In this document: positions 16,761 to 24,622 of the stretch, piece by piece | How positions within the stretch are numbered: the stretch's first letter is position 1 | Layout of the letters: every line of letters begins with the position of its first letter | Assembly (NCBI RefSeq): GCF_900187125.1 | Contig: NZ_LT906468.1 | Span: forward strand, 2,852,001-2,916,000 | Origin: Sphingobacterium mizutaii | GTDB lineage: Bacteria; Bacteroidota; Bacteroidia; Sphingobacteriales; Sphingobacteriaceae | Length of the DNA: 64,000 bases | Reading direction: 5' to 3' | Translations under genes and position numbers: made by a program | The notes under the pieces: generated by a model | What the model saw: the letters and a program-made list of their open reading frames with translations, nothing else | Database searches by the model: none | What the model was told of the DNA's origin: nothing

Positions 16761-17387
16761 ATGAAGAAGAGCAATTCGGACAAAATTATTATGTTGATGA
16801 AGATGCGTGGTGAAATTGATGCCGCTTGCATCGCTGAGGAATTAGGCATCAGCAAGGAAGGTGCGAGGCAACAATTATTAAAGCTTTCTGAAGAAGGTTT
16901 GGTCCATGGCGTATGCAAAAAATCAGGGGTTGGTAGACCTTTTACCTTTTATTCCTTAAGCCAGACCGGACTTGCCAAGTTTCCCGACAACCATGCCGAT
17001 ATTACGGTACAACTTCTACAGTCCATCAAGTCGCTCTTGGGCGATAATGCCTTAGACTTGCTGATCACAGATCGTGAAAAAAGCTCCTATTTGAGGTATG
17101 AAGAAAAACTAAAGGGTTCCAAAAGCATCAGTGACAAATTAAAGAAATTGGCTCAAATCAGGTCTGAAGAAGGCTATATGGCGGAATGGAAGAAAGAGGG
17201 ACAGACCTATTACTTAATTGAAAATCATTGTCCAATTTGTGCTGCCGCAACGGAATGTCAGCAATTCTGCCGGGCAGAACTCAAGAACTTCAGGGCATTA
17301 TTAGGTGAGGACCTGGAGGTAAATCGGGTCAAACATATTTTAGCAGATGATAACCGCTGTGTGTACAAGATTGAGAAGAAACAATAA
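16761..17387 (+). CDS. SufR-like Cys-rich winged-helix regulator
   Basis: The 208-residue protein has an N-terminal winged helix-turn-helix (about 8-62; DAACIAEELGISKEGARQQL is the HTH and GRPFTFYSL the wing). The C-terminal half has CPIC (157-160), Cys166, Cys170 and Cys200 in the spacing of SufR-family iron-sulfur regulators, whose cluster tunes DNA binding. No suf genes are in the window. A 36-bp palindrome lies 155 bp upstream and a TATATTTG box 30 bp upstream of the ATG. I infer an iron-sulfur or redox sensor acting on the neighbouring small genes; the iron-sulfur ligation is by analogy. Confidence 0.78.
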   Translation: MKKSNSDKIIMLMKMRGEIDAACIAEELGISKEGARQQLLKLSEEGLVHGVCKKSGVGRPFTFYSLSQTGLAKFPDNHADITVQLLQSIKSLLGDNALDLLITDREKSSYLRYEEKLKGSKSISDKLKKLAQIRSEEGYMAEWKKEGQTYYLIENHCPICAAATECQQFCRAELKNFRALLGEDLEVNRVKHILADDNRCVYKIEKKQ

Positions 17388-17397
17388 ACCAAACAGT

Positions 17398-17733
17398 TTA
17401 ATCATTTCTTGATCTTCGATTTAATTCTTCAACCAATCGCGAAGCCGTAAAACTAAAATCAGCACCAAAGCTATTGATCACTAATCCTTTGATGAGGTTA
17501 TCGGTCGAGGAAATAGCAAACAAAATGCTTTCATCCCCCGGATCCGTCATCCCTTCAAAACGGTAAATCTCATCGATCACAAATTGCTCTGGAGAAAGCT
17601 CCATCGAACGACCTACACAAAACAAACACTCCCCCTCCTCCTGAATCACAAAATCTTCTACATAACCCATGCTTTGCAAGTCATTGACAGCCTCACTTAA
17701 CGTATCGTAACTCTTCCTATTTCTTGGTTCCAT
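17398..17733 (-). CDS. Conserved small protein of the type often labelled PRPP synthetase
   Basis: The start chosen is ATG 17731-17733 (MEPRNRKSYDTLSEAVNDLQ), giving 111 residues. The longer frame to 17958 runs into repeat island 2 and should be discarded. The pattern DTLSEAVNDLQSMGYVEDF, LSPEQFVIDEIYRFEGMTDP, then SILFAISS and a Gly-Ala ending belongs to a widespread Bacteroidota family of about 100 residues. As I recall, it is often named phosphoribosylpyrophosphate synthetase. It has no PRPP-binding loop and is far too short for that enzyme, so the name should not be trusted. Cys36 and Cys39 form CLFC. The function is unknown. Confidence 0.75.
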   Translation of the reverse strand: MEPRNRKSYDTLSEAVNDLQSMGYVEDFVIQEEGECLFCVGRSMELSPEQFVIDEIYRFEGMTDPGDESILFAISSTDNLIKGLVINSFGADFSFTASRLVEELNRRSRND

Positions 17734-17861
17734 AGTATTTTGATTTATTGGAATAACCCTGATTATCAGATTATTGTAATTTAATAAATTATCCGAAAAC
17801 AATGGACATCTTAAAGTAAATAAATAAAAAGAGGATGTTTGGAGTGGATATTTTGGTATTT

Positions 17862-17985
17862 GAACCAGGATATGGCTCGACTCCGCTCGCCAACCGAGGA
17901 TAAGAGGATGGGCCAAGATCGGGGTGGAACCAGGATGTGGGTCGACTCCGCTCGCCAACCAAGGATAAGAGGATGGGCCAAGATT
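17862..17985. repeat. Tandem pair of about 59-bp units
   Basis: Each unit runs GAACCAGGAT, then TCGACTCCGCTCGCCAACC, AGGATAAGAGGATGGGCC and AAGAT. The units start at 17862 and 17927 (offset 65 bp) and differ at a few bases. A related unit is at 57228-57290 in island 4. Confidence 0.8.
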
Positions 17986-18093
17986 ATTTGGGGGATAATA
18001 CGTTTTTGCGCGACCTCCAGGATGAACATTTTGTTAAAACTGTGTTTCTAGCCATTTTGTCCCATATTTATTTATCTGAAGAATTTTTATTAT

Positions 18094-18254
18094 CCGCCAT
18101 ACATCCCCAGCGGGGATAAATTATTTTAGCACGAATGGTATTGAACAATATAGGGTTAATGCAAAAACGATGTTCGATTAATCGAACATCGTTTTTGCGC
18201 GACTTCCAGCCTAATGTGCCATGTCTGCTAAAATAATGGAATCCCGATAGGGTT
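18094..18254 (-). repeat. 160-bp palindromic element P, copy 2 (inverted)
   Basis: The order is the same as copy 1 but reversed: CATCCCC hairpin, ATTATTTTAGC (18120-18130), the perfect 38-bp palindrome (18161-18198), GCTAAAATAAT (18227-18237), and a weak ATCCC/GGGTT hairpin. The palindrome is identical to that of the other two copies, while the spacer between arm and palindrome has diverged. Confidence 0.85.
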
Positions 18255-18420
18255 ATATCTCAAAAATATAAAAAACGATTTTTTTGCCTTGCACTTTGCA
18301 GCCTTCACCTTCTAATAAATTTAGGTCAAATTTTTTATCTCAGGTTGATGGAATGATTGTGAACCTGGCTTGCGTAACTGTTTGCCAATGCAAACCTATC
18401 ATATGTTCAAAATTGGATGC

Positions 18421-18439
18421 GGGCTTATGCAATAAGCCC
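18421..18439. repeat. Hairpin module, TA variant, copy 3 (inverted)
   Basis: GGGCTTA-tgcaa-TAAGCCC with flank CCTACGGAATTGGGG is the exact complement of the arrangement at 57384-57413. Confidence 0.8.
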
Positions 18440-18711
18440 CTACGGAATTGGGGTCATATATAGTCAAAGATGCAACTCCCAGATCTTGGTCCATCCTCCC
18501 ATCCCGTACCCTGAGCCGCACCCTTAGCGGAACCGAAGGGGAGCCGAAGGGGCGTCGAAGGGCATCCTGGTTCATTTCCTGATCTTGGTCTATCCTCCCA
18601 TCCCAACCATCCTGGTTCAAATCCCAGATGGTCGTAGAACCCCAAATATCCTGACGCCAACCCTACTCCAAAACCTCTCTCAAAACCTTATATTTGTCCA
18701 AAGAAATCCAC

Positions 18712-19215
18712 ATGACTAATATAAAATTCAGGGAGGCTAATTATGCAGATCTTAACCAGATTGTAGAAATATACAATACCACCATTGCTTCTAGAATGGT
18801 TACTGCTGATCTAGAACCTGTATCTGTTGAAAGCAGGAACAATTGGTTTTATGAACACAATGCTAAGCATAGGCCTTTATGGATTTTGGAGATGGAGAAT
18901 AACACCGTTGGTTGGCTTAGTTTTCAATCTTTTTATGGCAGACCCGCCTACAATGCGACTGCTGAGATCAGCATTTATTTGGATCCAACTGTAAGGGGAA
19001 TGGGATTGGGCAAAACCGCCTTAGAATATGCCATCAGCCAGGCACCTGGATTGGGCATTAAAACCTTATTAGGTTTTATCTTTTCTCATAACCAGCCGAG
19101 TCTGAAACTTTTCCAACATTTTGGCTTTGAGGAATGGGCAAACCTGCCCAATATCGCCCAATTGGATGACACCGAAAGGGGACTGATAATTATGGGCAAG
19201 AGGATCATTCCATAG
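18712..19215 (+). CDS. GNAT N-acetyltransferase, phosphinothricin-acetyltransferase-like
   Basis: The start is ATG 18712 (MTNIKFREANYADLNQIVEI); a TTG six codons upstream coincides with a TATATTTG promoter box and is unlikely to be used. The 167-residue protein has the PAT/YwnH pattern: IYNTTIASRMVTADLEPV, AEISIYLDPTVRGMGLGKTA (acetyl-CoA loop RGMGLG), and FIFSHNQPSLKLFQHFGFE (motif B). Such enzymes acetylate methionine sulfone or sulfoximine-like amino acids; the actual substrate is not shown. It is probably a single gene, 53 bp before the next. Confidence 0.85.
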   Translation: MTNIKFREANYADLNQIVEIYNTTIASRMVTADLEPVSVESRNNWFYEHNAKHRPLWILEMENNTVGWLSFQSFYGRPAYNATAEISIYLDPTVRGMGLGKTALEYAISQAPGLGIKTLLGFIFSHNQPSLKLFQHFGFEEWANLPNIAQLDDTERGLIIMGKRIIP

Positions 19216-19268
19216 TACCATTTTTAGCCTTTTCCAAACAAAAACAATTTTCTCTTATTTTAGTAATA

Positions 19269-20324
19269 ATGGAAATCGCACTAATTGTTTTTGGGAGTTT
19301 GCTAATAATATTTACAATTCTTCCTCTAATTCGGCTGGATTATTGGACCTTTCGAGTATTCGAATATCCTAGAATCCAGAAACTTGCCCTATCTGTTCTT
19401 TGGATAATCCTATATTTGATCCACGCAGATTTTCACAACTCCCTATTGCTGGTTTTTGGGATATTAATCCTTATCAATATCATTTATCTTCTCAAACAAA
19501 TCCTTCCCTTTACCCCATTGGGTAAAAAACAGGTTTACAAAGCAGATATGATTGATGACAAGAACAGTCTGAAGGTCATGATTTCCAATGTGTATGAGGA
19601 CAACGATGATTATAAAGGTTGTTTGAGTGTGGTCCATAGCAATAAGCCTGATCTTTTGCTGCTATTAGAAACTAGTCATGAATGGGATCGACAGACTCAA
19701 TCTCTGGAAACAGATTACAAATACCAGGTAAAGATTCCAATTGACAATACCTATGGGATGTTATTTTACTCCAAATTTCCAATCCATAATGCGGAAGTGA
19801 AATACCTTGTAGAAGATGAAATTCCCAGTATCGATTGCCAGATTGAGCTTCCTTCGGGGCAACTCGTTCAGGTTTTTGCGGTCCATCCTACTCCACCTGT
19901 TCCCAATGAGAATCCGAGATCGACAGAAAGGGACAAAGAGCTGTTGATCGTGGCTGAGAAAGCTAAAAAATGTGATCTGCCGGTCATTGTTATTGGCGAT
20001 TTAAATGATGTCGCATGGAGCTATACCACTGAATTATTCCTGAAAATGAGCGAATTGCTCGACCCGCGGAGAGGAAGAGGTTTTTACAATACCTTCCACG
20101 CCAAACAGCCTCTGATGCAATTTCCCTTGGACCATGCTTTTATCTCTGCCGATTTTAAATTGAGGGAATTAAAGAAATTGGACAATTATAATTCTGATCA
20201 CTTTCCTATATTCGTACATATACAATTTGAGAAAAGCGCAGAGGAAGAGCAGGAAGACAATCAATTGGAGGCCAACCAAGAGGATAAAGAAATGGCTGCT
20301 GAGAAACGGAATGCAGACACTTAG
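19269..20324 (+). CDS. Membrane-anchored endonuclease/exonuclease/phosphatase family protein
   Basis: A 351-residue protein with three N-terminal membrane segments (about 3-25, 38-55, 58-78), then an EEP domain from about 100. The core motifs are ISNVYEDND, LLLLETSHEWD (metal-binding Glu), VIGDLNDVAW (GDxN), and the C-terminal NYNSDHFPIFV (SDH catalytic). This layout resembles the YafD/VanX-like membrane EEP group. The catalytic domain should be on one face of the inner membrane; the substrate (DNA, phosphoinositide-like or sphingomyelin-like) is unknown. The C-terminal tail (about 320-351) is strongly acidic and looks disordered. Confidence 0.82.
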   Translation: MEIALIVFGSLLIIFTILPLIRLDYWTFRVFEYPRIQKLALSVLWIILYLIHADFHNSLLLVFGILILINIIYLLKQILPFTPLGKKQVYKADMIDDKNSLKVMISNVYEDNDDYKGCLSVVHSNKPDLLLLLETSHEWDRQTQSLETDYKYQVKIPIDNTYGMLFYSKFPIHNAEVKYLVEDEIPSIDCQIELPSGQLVQVFAVHPTPPVPNENPRSTERDKELLIVAEKAKKCDLPVIVIGDLNDVAWSYTTELFLKMSELLDPRRGRGFYNTFHAKQPLMQFPLDHAFISADFKLRELKKLDNYNSDHFPIFVHIQFEKSAEEEQEDNQLEANQEDKEMAAEKRNADT

Positions 20325-20338
20325 AAGACCAATAGACC

Positions 20339-21142
20339 ATGAACGAGCAACATAATTACAAGGAGATCAACAAAAATCTGTGGAATCAAAAAACCGCAGC
20401 ACATGTGGATAGTGACTTTTATGATAACGATGGATTTCTGAAGGGAAAAAGCTCTTTAAATCCTATTGAAATAGAATTATTGGGAGATGTAAATGGTAAG
20501 AAAATCCTTCATCTGCAATGTCATTTTGGCCAAGATAGCCTTTCCCTTGCTCGCTTAGGTGCGAAAGTAACGGGATTGGACTTATCAGACCGAGCCATCG
20601 AACAAGCCCAAAAAATAAATGATCAACTTGGTTTAGACGCCCAATTCATCTGTTCGGATGTATACGATGCTCCAGCTTCTTTAAATGGTCTATTTGACAT
20701 CGTCTACACGAGTTATGGAACTATTGGTTGGTTACCTGATTTGAACCGTTGGGCGGAGGTAATTTCAAGATGCTTAAAACCCGACGGAGAACTAGTATTT
20801 GTCGAGTTCCATCCAGTGGTCTGGATGTTTGACTATGATTTCAGCAAGTTCCAATATTCTTATTTTAATGATGGTGCAATCATTGAAGTCCAAGAAGGAA
20901 CTTATGCCGATCGGAATGCAGACATTGTTGCCGAGGAAGTTTCTTGGAACCACTCCTTATCTGAAGTTTTCCAAGGTTTATTGAACAATGGACTGCAAAT
21001 AGAATCCTTCGCAGAATATGATTATTCGCCTTACAATTGTTTTAAAAATACAGTAGAAATTGAAGCCGGCAAATATCAAATCAAAGGATTGGAGAAGACC
21101 ATTCCGATGCTGTACTCCATTACAGCTAGGAAAAAAAGCTAA
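20339..21142 (+). CDS. Class I SAM-dependent methyltransferase
   Basis: The 267-residue protein has motif I as ILHLQCHFGQDSLSLARLGA (about 55-74), VTGLDLS as the acidic strand-2 end, DIVYTSYGTIGWL as motif II, and LKPDGELVFVEFHPV as motif III. The HLQCHFGQDS variant is common in a Methyltransf_25-like Bacteroidota and Firmicutes group of unknown substrate. It begins 14 bp after the EEP gene, so the two are probably cotranscribed, and it ends at a bidirectional terminator. Confidence 0.85.
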   Translation: MNEQHNYKEINKNLWNQKTAAHVDSDFYDNDGFLKGKSSLNPIEIELLGDVNGKKILHLQCHFGQDSLSLARLGAKVTGLDLSDRAIEQAQKINDQLGLDAQFICSDVYDAPASLNGLFDIVYTSYGTIGWLPDLNRWAEVISRCLKPDGELVFVEFHPVVWMFDYDFSKFQYSYFNDGAIIEVQEGTYADRNADIVAEEVSWNHSLSEVFQGLLNNGLQIESFAEYDYSPYNCFKNTVEIEAGKYQIKGLEKTIPMLYSITARKKS

Positions 21143-21153
21143 GTGAAGAAATT

Positions 21154-21190
21154 AAAGCATCCAGTTGAATTATCTTGAACTGGATGCTTT
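21154..21190. terminator. Bidirectional terminator
   Basis: The 13-bp stem AAAGCATCCAGTT/AACTGGATGCTTT has an 11-nt loop and sits between the convergent methyltransferase and arsenite-efflux genes. Confidence 0.85.
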
Positions 21191-21194
21191 TTAA

Positions 21195-22238
21195 TTACAC
21201 TGGTTTCACCATAAAATATTTTTTTCGAAACCAAAAGGCCAGGTTTACCAATGCTATCAATGCCGGCACTTCCACCAAGGGCCCAATCACCCCGACAAAT
21301 GCTTGACCACTATTAATTCCGAAGACCGCAATGGCAACCGCAATTGCCAATTCAAAATTATTCCCGGCGGCCGTAAAAGCGATAGCCGTGCTTTGCGAAT
21401 AATCTGCCCCCACCCTTTTCCCCGCCAGAAAGCTAACAACGAACATAATGGCAAAGTAAATGACTAAAGGTATGGCTACCCTAAGCACATCAAGAGGTAA
21501 TTGCACGATCATTTCACCTTTAAGGCTAAACATAACAATGATGGTGAAGAGTAGCGAAATAAGAGTGATTGGAGAGATGAATGGAATAAATTTATTTTGG
21601 AACCAATCTTCTCCTTTTATGGCAATCAATGTATAACGACTGATAATTCCCATCAGAAATGGAATACCCAGATAGATTCCAACGCTCTTCGCAATCTCTA
21701 GGATTGAAATATCCACTGAAATACCTGCTACACCAAAATATGGAGGCAAGACGGTAATAAAAAAATAAGCAAAAAGGCTATATAAAATCACTTGGAAGAT
21801 ACTATTCAATGCAATCAATCCGGCAGCATATTCCCGATTTCCTTCCGCGAGCTCATTCCAAACGACCACCATGGCGATACAGCGAGCCAAACCGATCAAA
21901 ATCAATCCTGTCATGTATTCGGGATAACCGTTGAGGAACAATATTGCCAAGACAAACATAAGAACAGGTCCGATAACCCAATTTAAGATTAAGGATGTCG
22001 TCAATACTTTAATATTCCGAAAAACTTTTCCAATATGCTCATACTTCACCTTGGCTAATGGTGGGTACATCATGAGAATAAGTCCAATGGCTAAAGGAAT
22101 GTTCGTCGATCCGGTTTGAAAATGGTTAATCCATTGCGAAGAGGAAGGAAACATTTTACCAATAGTAACTCCAATTGCCATGGCTAAAAATATCCAGAGG
22201 GTTAGATAGCGGTCAAGAAATTTTAGTTTTGAATTCAT
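21195..22238 (-). CDS. ACR3-family arsenite efflux transporter
   Basis: A 347-residue inner-membrane protein with about ten hydrophobic segments. The ACR3 signature is visible: the N-terminal [50 protein letters not shown], and [18 protein letters not shown] with the conserved Cys. It exports arsenite (and possibly antimonite) using the proton gradient. Its ATG directly abuts the stop codon of the upstream phosphatase-like arsenate reductase, so both come from one transcript. ACR3 is unrelated to E. coli ArsB even though arsB is often used as its label. Confidence 0.9.
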   Translation of the reverse strand: MNSKLKFLDRYLTLWIFLAMAIGVTIGKMFPSSSQWINHFQTGSTNIPLAIGLILMMYPPLAKVKYEHIGKVFRNIKVLTTSLILNWVIGPVLMFVLAILFLNGYPEYMTGLILIGLARCIAMVVVWNELAEGNREYAAGLIALNSIFQVILYSLFAYFFITVLPPYFGVAGISVDISILEIAKSVGIYLGIPFLMGIISRYTLIAIKGEDWFQNKFIPFISPITLISLLFTIIVMFSLKGEMIVQLPLDVLRVAIPLVIYFAIMFVVSFLAGKRVGADYSQSTAIAFTAAGNNFELAIAVAIAVFGINSGQAFVGVIGPLVEVPALIALVNLAFWFRKKYFMVKPV

Positions 22239-22856
22239 CTATTCGGCTTTGATTTGTGAAAAAACATAGAACATTTCCTCAGCAATCTGGAGACTACGTG
22301 ATGCATAGACTGCTGCTTGCTCCGGGGAGCCATCTGAAATCTTAGGGTCTTCGTAAGTTATGGGGATCCTTTTCTCGGCACCCGCGATAAAAGGACAACC
22401 TGCATCGGCTTGAGAACAGGTCATGATGGCAGCAAATCCAGATGCAGGATTAAAGGGATGGTCATGTTTTTTAGAAAAACCTATAATCGGTGGATCTGTT
22501 CTTGCATATTTTATTGCGTAAATAGGATTCTCTGATTCTGATAATTTAAAAATCTCAAAACCTTGCGGCTTCAATGTATCAATCACGGCAGGGAATAAGC
22601 TCGTTTCTTCGGTTCCTCCAGAATAACAATTCACATGGGGAATATTAAAATAGGCAGCTGCAGTCTGCGACCAAATCTGAGATAAATGACTCCGACGTGA
22701 ATTGTGGGTACAGATGAAGTTGATATTGATTTTCTCTTTAGCATCTGTTTTATGCTGGATGAAATCGATAAGTGGTTTTAGGGTCTCCTTTCGTGAACTG
22801 TTGTCAAAACCTTTCCAGTTTAATTGGTTTATGCTATTTGTTAAATTGGCATTCAT
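22239..22856 (-). CDS. Low-molecular-weight phosphatase-like arsenate reductase
   Basis: The 205-residue protein has the LMW protein tyrosine phosphatase P-loop CX5RS as CTHNSRRS (49-56), GFAAIMTCSQADAGCPFI and the general-acid region YEDPKISDG. Bacteroidota arsenic operons commonly carry this type, annotated as protein-tyrosine-phosphatase, next to ACR3. It would reduce arsenate to arsenite using Cys49 and resolving cysteines (Cys142 and Cys148 are candidates). It precedes the ACR3 gene with no gap. No ArsR-type regulator is adjacent, which is unusual for such an operon. Confidence 0.82.
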   Translation of the reverse strand: MNANLTNSINQLNWKGFDNSSRKETLKPLIDFIQHKTDAKEKININFICTHNSRRSHLSQIWSQTAAAYFNIPHVNCYSGGTEETSLFPAVIDTLKPQGFEIFKLSESENPIYAIKYARTDPPIIGFSKKHDHPFNPASGFAAIMTCSQADAGCPFIAGAEKRIPITYEDPKISDGSPEQAAVYASRSLQIAEEMFYVFSQIKAE

Positions 22857-23019
22857 AAATAATAATGAATAAATAAAACGTTAAAAAAAGCTGTTTATCT
22901 CGCTTCCGAGAGAGAAGAATGAAAACAACATCGCAATATTACGATATTAGAATTTTAATTTCAAATAGTTTATATTAATTTTTCAATAAGTTATTTAACT
23001 AACAACTTTCAATTCTGGG

Positions 23020-23055
23020 CATAAAAAAACGGAGACCCAAAAAAGATCTCCGTTT
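23020..23055 (-). terminator. Terminator of the SusCD operon
   Basis: The 9-bp stem AAACGGAGA/TCTCCGTTT has an 11-nt loop and is followed by seven U on the minus strand. It lies 18 bp past the SusD stop. Confidence 0.82.
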
Positions 23056-23072
23056 ACATAACTGATTACATT

Positions 23073-24611
23073 TTACTTATTCCACCAGATTTTTGTGAAC
23101 TGCACATCATCGCCTTGATTGCTCAATGCAGATTGATAGTTTGTCTTATTAGTACTTTGCTCCTTCAAAGGATACACCAATCTACTTGGAATGGCATCTC
23201 CTATCTCAGGCACAAAAGAATAGGAAACTGGTTTTCCTTCTACCGTTCCAGACCAGACCACATCTCCCTTTTTCACTAAGAACAGAGGATAACCCGTTCT
23301 ACGGATCTCTGTCCAAGACTCTATTCCCTGGCCATATAAGGCGAGGTATTTTTGGGAAAGGACATTTTCCTTATTTGCTTTAGGTACTTTAGCTAAATAG
23401 GCCGTTACTTCCGCAGGACTAGCACCCCAGCGTTCTAAAGAGGCTTTGACTCCATTTTCATAGCTGGCCTGCTCCCAACCTTTATATTCGGAGATCAAGA
23501 ACTCCACTTCGGAATATTCCTGCAATACCTCAACGGCATTCGCCTTATTGACCAAGTCTCCTGGTAATGAAATACTATCCAATGGGAATAGATTTCCTGC
23601 TGCCAATGGTAAACCATAAGGCTGGCCCTTGTAAATATTTTTGCTGTTTGGTTTCGCATACTTGTTCAACCTTGGGTCTTCAATCTTAAATGGACCTCGG
23701 TTTCCTTTTAAAACATCAATAAGCACATGGGATACTGCAAAATCCTTTCTGTTGGCCGTTACGGTCGCTCTAAATAATGGAGCTTCATAGGGCGAAGCAC
23801 TGGAATAGGTAAAGCCGGCATTATCCGCATTCGACGTGAACACTCCTTTTTTCAAGGCATCTTCAATATGTTGGGTTGCCAAAGCCCTATCTTTTGTGAG
23901 GATGCGATTTGCTAACCTTAGTCTTAATGAATTGGCAAACTTGAACCATTTCTCGTTCTTTCCTTGGTACACAATATCCGAGGTTCCAAAGGTCACTCCT
24001 GACTTATATTTAGCCAATGTATCAGCCGCAATCTTAAGTTCATTGAGGATATCCTTGTAAATCTTCTCTTGGGAAGCATATTTAGGTGTCAGAATATCTG
24101 GATTTCTCTTCAAGGCCTCAAAATCGGCATCTTTATTCCCATAGGATTCATAAGGGATATCTCCAAAAACATCTGTTAGGGAATGGAATGCAAAGGATTT
24201 CAGGATCCTAGCAATTGCAATCTGGGTAGAATTTGCTCCCGCTCCATTTGCTTGTGCTTGGACTTTCGTCGCTTCATCTTCGTTCAGTACGATGATTTCA
24301 TTCAGGTTGCTGAGGGCTTTGTAGGTATTGGTCCAATATTCATCGGAATAACTTGCCGAAATCAAATACCTAGATTGATCGGTATAGATATTCTGGCTAA
24401 AATATTGGGCAAAGAGTTGCGCACCTCGGAAATGGATGCTTTCGCTTCTTAATGCATTGACCACCTGCCTTTCTGCAGAAAGAAAAAGACTGGGCGTAGG
24501 CACATTGGATGGCCTATTGGGATCGACATTAATCTCTTGGAGGGTATCTTTGGAGCAGGAGATAAAACTCAAGGACAGCAAAGATGTATATAGGATATGT
24601 TTAATTTTCAT
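23073..24611 (-). CDS. SusD/RagB-like outer-membrane lipoprotein
   Basis: The 512-residue lipoprotein has the signal MKIKHILYTSLLSLSFISC with lipobox Cys19. It then has the SusD-like opening LQEINVDPNRPSN, a helical TPR-like part (FHSLTDVFGDIPYES) and ending DVQFTKIWWNK. The pattern LQEINVDPNRP points to the SusD-like 2 group, often tied to peptide or unknown ligands rather than starch. It sits on the outer membrane as a lid over the SusC partner encoded 11 bp upstream. No glycan enzyme adjoins the pair, so the ligand is not indicated. Confidence 0.9.
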   Translation of the reverse strand: MKIKHILYTSLLSLSFISCSKDTLQEINVDPNRPSNVPTPSLFLSAERQVVNALRSESIHFRGAQLFAQYFSQNIYTDQSRYLISASYSDEYWTNTYKALSNLNEIIVLNEDEATKVQAQANGAGANSTQIAIARILKSFAFHSLTDVFGDIPYESYGNKDADFEALKRNPDILTPKYASQEKIYKDILNELKIAADTLAKYKSGVTFGTSDIVYQGKNEKWFKFANSLRLRLANRILTKDRALATQHIEDALKKGVFTSNADNAGFTYSSASPYEAPLFRATVTANRKDFAVSHVLIDVLKGNRGPFKIEDPRLNKYAKPNSKNIYKGQPYGLPLAAGNLFPLDSISLPGDLVNKANAVEVLQEYSEVEFLISEYKGWEQASYENGVKASLERWGASPAEVTAYLAKVPKANKENVLSQKYLALYGQGIESWTEIRRTGYPLFLVKKGDVVWSGTVEGKPVSYSFVPEIGDAIPSRLVYPLKEQSTNKTNYQSALSNQGDDVQFTKIWWNK

Positions 24612-24622
24612 GGTTTCTCGCT

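Larger units (their letters stand above)
17734..18711. other. Repeat island 2 (no genes)
   Basis: About 0.95 kb holds the tandem 59-bp units at 17862-17985, the inverted copy of element P (18094-18254), the gggctta hairpin (18421-18439), and inverted versions of the GGATGG-ACCAAGAT module at 18480-18625. ORFs here translate to low-complexity NQDGW/GRMDQD-like peptides that follow the repeats, so none is called. Confidence 0.75.

Noticed and set aside
17734-17958. 75-residue N-terminal extension of the small conserved protein
   Set aside because: It is encoded by repeat-island sequence and an AT-rich leader; the family starts at MEPRNRK-like residues.
18399-18660. Overlapping ORFs giving NQDGW/GRMDQD-type peptides
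   Set aside because: Low-complexity translation of the GGATGG-ACCAAGAT module in two frames at once; no independent support.
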